A stretch of DNA of 6,086 nt, taken from the NCBI GenBank assembly GCA_030428025.1, contig JAUIBJ010000240.1, positions 1 to 6,086 of the forward strand, written 5' to 3'. Position numbers and translations under genes: made by a program. The DNA is from Alphaproteobacteria bacterium (lineage in GTDB: Bacteria > Pseudomonadota > Alphaproteobacteria > Rhodobacterales > Rhodobacteraceae). Below are positions 1 through 4,821 of the stretch, piece by piece; the first letter of the stretch is position 1, and every line of letters begins with the position of its first letter. The notes beneath the pieces are model-generated. The model was not told the origin of the DNA and made no database searches. It saw only the letters and a program-made list of their open reading frames with translations.

Positions 1-1924
1 CGGTGGCGATGGCCTCGCGGATCACGTCGTTCCAACTCGTGCCGTCGAGCAGGGAGGTATCGTTCGCCCGCAGCAGGTTCGGCAGAATCCACCAAAGCTG
101 GTTCAGCGCGGGAATGCCGGGTGCGGGTGAGGCGGCGACATGGGCCGATGCCTTGTCGAGCCCCGAGCGGCGGCCAAGGATGCGGGTCATCTCTTGCCGG
201 ATCGTGTAGTAGATCGTCGGCGCGGTGAGGCCGGGATCCATCCGCCCGTCCCAGGTCTTCAGCACGTCAACCAGCGGGCCGTCCCCGGCGCCGACGATCT
301 TTGCGGCGATCTCGCGCGCCGGTTCGCTGTCGGTGTCGCGCAGGAAGTCCTGCATGTCTCCGGTGGTGAGTCCCGAGAGCCGCTCAATCCGCGTGGCAAG
401 TCGGCGCGCGCGGGTGGTCGGGTGGCAGTCGGTCGTGATGTAGTCCGGGTGATCCTCGGGGACGGGCCGGTTATTCGCCGTGACGATGTAGCCCGCAGTG
501 GGGTCCAGCTCGCGTGGCATCCGCTCGAACGGGATGTAGCCATGCCATTCGTGTTCGCCGGTCCAGCCGGGAACCGGGAGCCAGCCGTTGACCCGGTCGC
601 GGTCGGGCACCATCGCGCGGATCAGCACGCCGATATGGCCGTCCCGGTCGGCGCCGACCACGTTGTGGTCGATCACGCCCCAGCCCTTGCAATTGTCATA
701 GAATTCATCGAGCGAGCGCGCCGTCAGCATCGGCACGAGGCAGTCGAGCGAGCGGTCGGTGTCGAAGAGCTGTGCCGATTTGAGCGCCAAAGCCTTGCCG
801 GAGGCCGGGTCTCCTGCGATCACCGGGCCGTGGCGGGTTTCGTGGACGGTGATGGTCTCGGTGGCAGCGCCGCGGATCGCGATGGTCTCTTCCCTTGTGA
901 CGGTCTTCTCTGTGCCGCTCTCGGTGCGATAGGTCGCGCCGCCGTCCGAGAAGTCCTCGACGTAGAGATCGTGAAGATCGGCGAAGGTGTGGGTCACGCA
1001 CCAGGCGACATTCTCGGTATGGCAGAAGTGAGGGAAGGCGGGGACGCCCGGAACCGAGAGGCCAATGGCATCGAAGTCGGGGCCGGTCAGGTGCAACTGA
1101 GTGTAGATGCCCGGGATTTCGTACTGCCGGTGCGGATCGCCCGCGACCAGCGGCATTCCCGAGGCCGTCCGCGCTCCGGAGACCGCCCAGTTGTTCGAGC
1201 CGCCGACGGTGCCGTCCTCCGGCCCGAAACCCGAAAGGGCTTCGATGGCGGGGGCGAGTTCTTCCAGTGTTGCGGTCAGGCGGCGGCCTTCCGGGCCCTG
1301 CGGCACGATGTACCGTTCCGGCCCGTTGTCATCGTAGCGCAGGAGTGGCACGGCCGCGGCGCCCACGGTCCCGAGCGCCGCGGCGCGCCAGAGCTTGAAC
1401 CAGACCGAGCCCATCAGGATCCCGCGCTGGCGCATGACGGCGACAGAAAACCAGGGTTCCCAGCGGATCGGCTTTTCACCCATCAACTCGTACTCCGCCG
1501 CTGTGCCGCCTGCGTCGATCCAGGCGTTCACGCCGCGCGCATAGCTTTCCAGCATCGCCCTGGTCGCGGGCTTGAGTGCCGCGAAGTCCCGCTTTGCCGC
1601 GGCTTCGGCACCCAGCTGGCGTGCCAGCCTGTCGGCAGGCAGGGCGGTGGGGCCGGTCCATTCTGCGAGGCGGCCGATGCCGCGGCGCAGGGCGGCCTCC
1701 ATCTGCCACATCCGGTCCTGAGCGTGGATATATCCATTCAGTACGAAGAGATCGGAAGTGTTCGAGGCTCTGGCATGTGGGATGCCCCACTGATCCCGGA
1801 TCACCTCGGCGCCCGAGGCGAGGCCCGACAGGGAGATACGCTCCGCTTCGATTGCCGTGAAATCGTTGGCCAGCGCGTCCACGATGTCCTCCACTTGATT
1901 CGGATATATCATGGCGCTGATCAT
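1..1924 (-). CDS. Penicillin amidase (acylase) family Ntn hydrolase, 3'-truncated by window edge
   Basis: The protein is an Ntn hydrolase that cleaves an amide bond (acylase type) after cutting itself into alpha and beta chains. The reading frame is open from ATG 1924 to base 2. An in-frame TGA at 1933-1931 rules out a longer start; ATG 1912 is a second candidate, and neither has a clear Shine-Dalgarno. Counting from ATG 1912, 637 residues are visible; family precursors are about 750-850, so roughly 150 C-terminal residues are missing. The alpha chain shows RDQWGIPHA (39-47) and GYIHAQDRMWQME (60-72). Autocleavage is expected between G238 and S239 in GGSNNW, making S239 the nucleophile. GDPH places His at beta-23, as in homoserine-lactone and cephalosporin-type acylases, and TANNRP (from residue 478) carries the expected catalytic Asn near beta-241. 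No signal peptide is visible, so a cytoplasmic location is inferred, unlike periplasmic penicillin G acylases. The gene diverges from the SDR. The family is sure; the substrate is unknown. Confidence 0.93.
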   Translation of the reverse strand, partial: MISAMIYPNQVEDIVDALANDFTAIEAERISLSGLASGAEVIRDQWGIPHARASNTSDLFVLNGYIHAQDRMWQMEAALRRGIGRLAEWTGPTALPADRLARQLGAEAAAKRDFAALKPATRAMLESYARGVNAWIDAGGTAAEYELMGEKPIRWEPWFSVAVMRQRGILMGSVWFKLWRAAALGTVGAAAVPLLRYDDNGPERYIVPQGPEGRRLTATLEELAPAIEALSGFGPEDGTVGGSNNWAVSGARTASGMPLVAGDPHRQYEIPGIYTQLHLTGPDFDAIGLSVPGVPAFPHFCHTENVAWCVTHTFADLHDLYVEDFSDGGATYRTESGTEKTVTREETIAIRGAATETITVHETRHGPVIAGDPASGKALALKSAQLFDTDRSLDCLVPMLTARSLDEFYDNCKGWGVIDHNVVGADRDGHIGVLIRAMVPDRDRVNGWLPVPGWTGEHEWHGYIPFERMPRELDPTAGYIVTANNRPVPEDHPDYITTDCHPTTRARRLATRIERLSGLTTGDMQDFLRDTDSEPAREIAAKIVGAGDGPLVDVLKTWDGRMDPGLTAPTIYYTIRQEMTRILGRRSGLDKASAHVAASPAPGIPALNQLWWILPNLLRANDTSLLDGTSWNDVIREAIAT

Positions 1925-1999
1925 CTTTGGTCAACGAGCAAAAAACCAGCAAAATTTTGGCATCATCCCAAGAGATACCTGAAAGAATCTAGGTTATGT

Positions 2000-2013
2000 G
2001 CGCCAAAAGGCGC
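2000..2013. repeat. Short inverted repeat, possible operator
   Basis: GCGCC (2000-2004), AAAA, GGCGC (2009-2013) form a perfect 5-base inverted repeat around a 4-base spacer. It would cover the -35 zone of a plus-strand promoter with its -10 at 2032-2037, and would lie downstream of a minus-strand promoter with its -10 at 2040-2035. It could be a regulator site or an RNA hairpin in the acylase leader. There is no run of T after it in either direction, so an intrinsic terminator is unlikely. Such a short repeat can also occur by chance. Confidence 0.35.
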
Positions 2014-2088
2014 CACGGGTTGCAATTTTGATATATTATATGGATGGATTCATTGGGCTGGAAAAGCTGGTGCACTGGCAGCAGGGGC

Positions 2089-2095
2089 AGGAAGG
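2089..2095 (+). promoter_or_regulatory. Ribosome binding site of the SDR gene
   Basis: AGGAAGG lies 7 bases before ATG 2103. This fixes the SDR start there rather than at the in-frame ATG 1998, which would add 35 residues with no resemblance to the fold ahead of the first beta strand. Confidence 0.8.
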
Positions 2096-2102
2096 AACTG
2101 AG

Positions 2103-2843
2103 ATGATCATTGTGACTGGCGGAACTCACGGCATCGGGCGGGCAGCGGCGGAGATTCTGGCCGGCGAGGGCCGCGAGGTCCTGATCGCTGGCCGCGACGC
2201 GGAGGCCGGGGCGGCGATGGTGGCAGCGCATGAGGGCATTCTGTTTCACAGGACAGACGTCTCGGTCGAAGAGGATTGCAGCGCGCTGGTAGATCGGGCG
2301 ATGGAACTCGGCGGCGGAAAGATCGCGGGTCTGGTGAACAACGCGGGGCTGGGCCGGCGCCACGTTTTTGCCGAGACGAGCCTTGCCGACTGGGACGAGG
2401 TGATGAACGTGAATGCCCGTAGCGTCTACCTGATGACGCGGCTCGCTCTGGGCGGGCTGATCGCGGGGCGGGGAGCAGTTGTCAATGTCTCCTCCATCGC
2501 CGGCAAGGTCGGAGAGGAGGAGCTGGCGATCTACACTGCCTCCAAAGCCGCGGTGATCGGGTTGACTCAGGCGCTGGCACTGGAACTGGGGCATCTCGTC
2601 CGGTTCAACGCGGTCTGCCCGGGGCAGATCGGGACGCGGATGATGGGGCAGGTGCTCTCCGATAACCGCCGGCGGCAGGAACTGGAGCTGCGCATCCCGG
2701 CGGGACGGATCGCCCGGCCTGAGGAGGTGGGCGAGGTGATCGCCTGGCTGGTGTCGGGAAAGTCCTCTTATGTGAACGGTGCTGTCCTTCCGGTCGATGG
2801 CGGCGAGACGGCAGGGCTGAGAACTCCGCGCCACCCGGAGTGA
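2103..2843 (+). CDS. Classical short-chain dehydrogenase/reductase (SDR family oxidoreductase)
   Basis: This is an NAD(P)-dependent oxidoreductase of 246 residues, the normal length for classical SDRs. The Rossmann fold starts at once: TGGTHGIG at residues 5-12 is the TGxxxGxG cofactor loop. AGRD (29-32) ends the second strand, and its Arg31 mildly favours NADP(H). TDV (51-53) contacts the adenine and NNAG (79-82) follows. The catalytic tetrad is Asn104, Ser131, Tyr144 and Lys148 (YTASK), with the usual 13-residue Ser-Tyr spacing. The C-terminal Y-V-N-G-x-x-L-P-V-D-G-G (223-234) is the standard SDR ending. The start at ATG 2103 is backed by a good ribosome site. The gene diverges from the acylase and converges on the class II aldolase gene. 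It is not the extended-SDR type of D-erythronate dehydrogenase (DenD). The substrate cannot be read from sequence; a hydroxy-acid or sugar intermediate of the neighbouring pathway is an inference. Confidence 0.95.
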   Translation: MIIVTGGTHGIGRAAAEILAGEGREVLIAGRDAEAGAAMVAAHEGILFHRTDVSVEEDCSALVDRAMELGGGKIAGLVNNAGLGRRHVFAETSLADWDEVMNVNARSVYLMTRLALGGLIAGRGAVVNVSSIAGKVGEEELAIYTASKAAVIGLTQALALELGHLVRFNAVCPGQIGTRMMGQVLSDNRRRQELELRIPAGRIARPEEVGEVIAWLVSGKSSYVNGAVLPVDGGETAGLRTPRHPE

Positions 2844-2847
2844 GGGG
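2844..2847. other. Tail-to-tail junction of SDR and class II aldolase genes
   Basis: Only GGGG separates the SDR stop (TGA, 2841-2843, plus strand) from the aldolase stop (TGA, 2850-2848, minus strand). No intrinsic terminator fits between them, so each transcript must end inside the other gene, making overlapping convergent RNAs likely. Confidence 0.85.
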
Positions 2848-3510
2848 TCAGCCGGTCGACGTGCCGGGCTCGCCGTAGCCGTAGGACTTGTAGGCCTCGT
2901 GGACCTCGGCCATCTCCTCGTCCGAAAGCAGTTTTGCCGTGCCCATGGTCCGGGCGAGTTGGTACTGGCGGGCCAGCACTTCGAGTTTCTCGGTCTGGGC
3001 GAAGGCCGAAGCAAGACTGCCGCCAAGGGCGATCATTCCGTGGTTCGCCATCAGGCAGGCCTTGTATGTCGTTCCCATGGTCCCGGCCACCGCCTCGGCC
3101 AGCGCCTGTCCGCCGAAGGTGCGGTAGGGGGCGCAGGGGACCTCGTTGCCGCCGAAGGAGGCGACCATGTAGTGGAACGGCGGCATAGCTTCGCGCAGAA
3201 CCGAGAGCGCCACGCAATAGGTCGGGTGGGCGTGGACGATGGCCCGCGCCTCGGGGCGGGTGCGATAGAGGATCGCGTGCAGCGCCCATTCGCTCGAAGG
3301 CTTCCATTTACCTTTGAAACTACCGTCAAAAGTGACCTCGGCAATCTGATCCTCGCTCATCTGATCGGGCGCGATGCCCGAGGGGGTGATCAGCATTCCC
3401 TCGTTGAAGCGGATGCTGAGGTTTCCGGCGGTAGCGTTGGAGAGGCCGCGCGCAACCGACTCGCGGCTGTAATGGACGAGGGCCTGCCGGATTTCGGTTT
3501 CGGTCTTCAT
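2848..3510 (-). CDS. Class II aldolase/adducin family protein, OtnC/FucA-like
   Basis: This is a metal-dependent aldolase or decarboxylase of 220 residues, close to the 215 of E. coli fuculose-1-phosphate aldolase (FucA). The FucA active-site pattern is intact with near-identical numbering: phosphate-binding TAGNLS (27-32) and TPSG (42-45), acid/base Glu74 in SSEW, zinc ligands His93 and His95 in HAHP and His157 in NHG, and Tyr114 matching FucA Tyr113. It is translated from ATG 3510, which overlaps the stop of the kinase gene as ATGA; GGGGAG 6 bases upstream is its ribosome site. Next to a DUF1537 kinase, the best-known role is 3-oxo-tetronate 4-phosphate decarboxylase (OtnC), giving dihydroxyacetone phosphate and CO2. 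A retro-aldol cleavage of another sugar phosphate is equally allowed by the residues seen. The family is certain; the exact reaction is inferred from context. Confidence 0.93.
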   Translation of the reverse strand: MKTETEIRQALVHYSRESVARGLSNATAGNLSIRFNEGMLITPSGIAPDQMSEDQIAEVTFDGSFKGKWKPSSEWALHAILYRTRPEARAIVHAHPTYCVALSVLREAMPPFHYMVASFGGNEVPCAPYRTFGGQALAEAVAGTMGTTYKACLMANHGMIALGGSLASAFAQTEKLEVLARQYQLARTMGTAKLLSDEEMAEVHEAYKSYGYGEPGTSTG

Positions 3511-3522
3511 GGCTGGCTCCCC
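3507..3522 (-). promoter_or_regulatory. ATGA start-stop overlap and ribosome site coupling kinase to aldolase
   Basis: The aldolase ATG (3510-3508) shares bases with the kinase TGA (3509-3507). GGGGAG at 3522-3517, inside the end of the kinase gene, lies 6 bases before the ATG. This arrangement indicates translational coupling and co-expression of the two enzymes. Confidence 0.85.
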
Positions 3523-4772
3523 AGTTCAATTTCATTGAGTGCGCGGAGAAGGACATCCGTCGCGCCCAGTTTGCCGGATTTCAGGAAGAAAGAGACCGGG
3601 TCGGTTCTCTCCGAGACGCAGAACCCGCCGCCGTTTACACCGCGCGGAAAGGGTCGGACGCTGCGGATGTCGAGCGCGGTGACGATCGAGCCCGAGGTCT
3701 CTCCGCCTGCCACGATGAAGCGTCGCACGCCTCGGTCGTGCAGGCCCTTCGCGACTCCCGCGAGAATGCGCTCTGCCAGCCGTGCCGCGCCGAGCCGCCC
3801 CAGGGCGGCCTGCGCGGCCCTTACCCCGGCTTCGTCGGTGCAGGTGGTGATTCCAAAAGGCGTGCCGATCCGGGAGGTTGCCCAGTCGAGCGCCCTGGCG
3901 ATCAGTGCCTCCTCGCCACCCGCGTCGAGCAGCTCCAGTCGCAGGACCGGATGTTCCGCCTCGAAGGCGCCGAGTTGGGCATCGGACACCGGGCCGACGC
4001 TGCCGCCGATGACCGCGGCCGGCCCCCTGGCATGGCGGGGCGGCGGGGCCGATCCCTCGCGCCCCTTGCCAAGCTCGAGGCCGAGCGAGATCACGAGCGG
4101 GTCGCTCGCGACGATGCTGCGGCGGTCGAGGGCGAGCCGCGTGCTGATCTCGACGTCACCCGCGTCGGAACAGTCGAGCAGGACATGCCGGTGCCCCGCC
4201 GCCACCTGCCGGTCGAGCGCCGCGCGGGCCGTCGCCTCGTCCGTCAGATCGAGGTGCATCACGAGGCCGACCGGCGTGCGGGTCTGGTGCGACAGGAACC
4301 GGACGAGGTTCGGGTCGGGCATCGGCGTCACCGGGTCGAAGCGTTTTACCGACTCGTTCACCAGCATGCCCTGGTAGAAAAGGTGGCCGTGGTGGACGGT
4401 GCAGCGGAACTCCGGGAATCCCGCGCTGATCAGCGTGGGCAGGTCGCCGTAGCGATCCGCCAGCATGTCGGCGGCCAGGCCGATGTTGCCCTCTTCGGTG
4501 GAATCGAAGCTCGCGCAGGCCTTGTAGGCGACGGTACCGCATCCGAGCGCGCCCAGCGCGTCGAGGCCGCGGGCGATCTCGGCGCGGGCCTCTTCGACCG
4601 GGGCGAGGCGGGTGCGCGTGGCGATCACCACGATGGGCGCCCGGGTCTTGGCCCCGGCCGCCGCGGCAGGGTCGAAGAAGACCGGGCATTCCAGCCCTGC
4701 CTCCTCGAAATAGCTCGCGACCAGCAGCCCGCCGGTGAAATCGTCCGCGAGGATGCCGTAGGCGGGGGTCAT
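3507..4772 (-). CDS. DUF1537 four-carbon acid sugar kinase family protein (OtnK-like, variant substrate motif)
   Basis: This is an ATP-dependent kinase of 421 residues, a normal length for the family that phosphorylates C4 acid sugars such as 3-oxo-tetronate and D-threonate. The N-terminal substrate domain opens with ADDFTGG (9-15). It continues with YKACASFDSTEEGNIG (83-98) and NGHLF-like HHGHLFYQG (128-136), then TPMPDPNL (149-156). The C-terminal nucleotide domain has GGSVGPVSDAQ (256-266), GGETSG (356-361) and LKSGKLG (397-403), all expected landmarks. The start at ATG 4772 is chosen because the conserved fold begins 4 residues later and GGAG lies 7 bases upstream; an in-frame ATG at 4853 would overlap the upstream gene and add unrelated residues. 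Unusually, the common DDxTGAxD motif reads DDFTGGLL, so Leu17 stands where Asp is usual. A changed substrate is therefore possible. The neighbouring class II enzyme, coupled by ATGA, supports a kinase-then-cleavage pathway. Confidence 0.93.
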   Translation of the reverse strand: MTPAYGILADDFTGGLLVASYFEEAGLECPVFFDPAAAAGAKTRAPIVVIATRTRLAPVEEARAEIARGLDALGALGCGTVAYKACASFDSTEEGNIGLAADMLADRYGDLPTLISAGFPEFRCTVHHGHLFYQGMLVNESVKRFDPVTPMPDPNLVRFLSHQTRTPVGLVMHLDLTDEATARAALDRQVAAGHRHVLLDCSDAGDVEISTRLALDRRSIVASDPLVISLGLELGKGREGSAPPPRHARGPAAVIGGSVGPVSDAQLGAFEAEHPVLRLELLDAGGEEALIARALDWATSRIGTPFGITTCTDEAGVRAAQAALGRLGAARLAERILAGVAKGLHDRGVRRFIVAGGETSGSIVTALDIRSVRPFPRGVNGGGFCVSERTDPVSFFLKSGKLGATDVLLRALNEIELGSQP

Positions 4773-4798
4773 CCCCTGGCTCCATCGTATCCGCTCAT
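4769..4798 (-). CDS. Possible 9-codon upstream mini-ORF coupled to the kinase start
   Basis: ATG 4798 is preceded by a very strong Shine-Dalgarno run (AGGGAGGGGG, 4810-4801, two bases before the ATG). It opens a frame reading MSGYDGARG and ending in TGA 4771-4769, which overlaps the kinase ATG as ATGA. It is in a different frame from the kinase (offset 26 bases). It could be a ribosome-loading leader for the kinase, or a chance result of a purine-rich spacer. No function for the peptide is implied. Confidence 0.35.
   Translation of the reverse strand: MSGYDGARG
4780..4783 (-). promoter_or_regulatory. Ribosome binding site of the kinase gene
   Basis: GGAG is placed 7 bases before ATG 4772 on the minus strand and supports that start over ATG 4853. 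It also falls inside the possible 9-codon mini-ORF. Confidence 0.6.
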
Positions 4799-4821
4799 GT
4801 CCCCCTCCCTTGGCGCGCGTA

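Larger units (their letters stand above)
1925..2102. promoter_or_regulatory. AT-rich divergent promoter region between acylase and SDR genes
   Basis: This is the only sizeable non-coding stretch in the window and is visibly AT-rich against GC-rich genes. It lies between two genes read outward and must hold the start signals for both. On the minus strand a perfect TATAAT lies at 2040-2035, suited to the acylase, although no good -35 is seen 17 bases upstream (TTCCAG). On the plus strand TATATT at 2032-2037 could serve the SDR, also without a good -35. An inverted repeat at 2000-2013 sits beside these boxes. The promoter assignments are inferred from sequence only. Confidence 0.55.

Noticed and set aside
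1616..1640. Two adjacent inverted repeats (CTGGC-GT-GCCAG and GCCTG-TCGG-CAGGC)
   Set aside because: They lie inside the acylase coding sequence and encode the expected family segment (ADRLARQL). No second copy was noticed, so a mobile repeat or terminator is not supported.
140..2101. A 653-codon plus-strand open frame across the acylase region
   Set aside because: It is antisense to a complete, motif-rich acylase frame. Its translation is Arg/Gly/Ala/Val-rich with no recognisable domain, typical of shadow frames in GC-rich DNA.
1998..2102. Longer SDR start at ATG 1998 (or an in-frame ATG between it and 2103)
   Set aside because: The extra residues precede the first Rossmann strand and run through the promoter-like AT-rich region, while ATG 2103 has a well-placed AGGAAGG.
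2899..4377. A 492-codon plus-strand open frame opposite the aldolase and kinase genes
   Set aside because: It spans two real minus-strand genes, has low-complexity Ser/Arg/Pro content and matches no family; it is a mirror of GC-rich coding.
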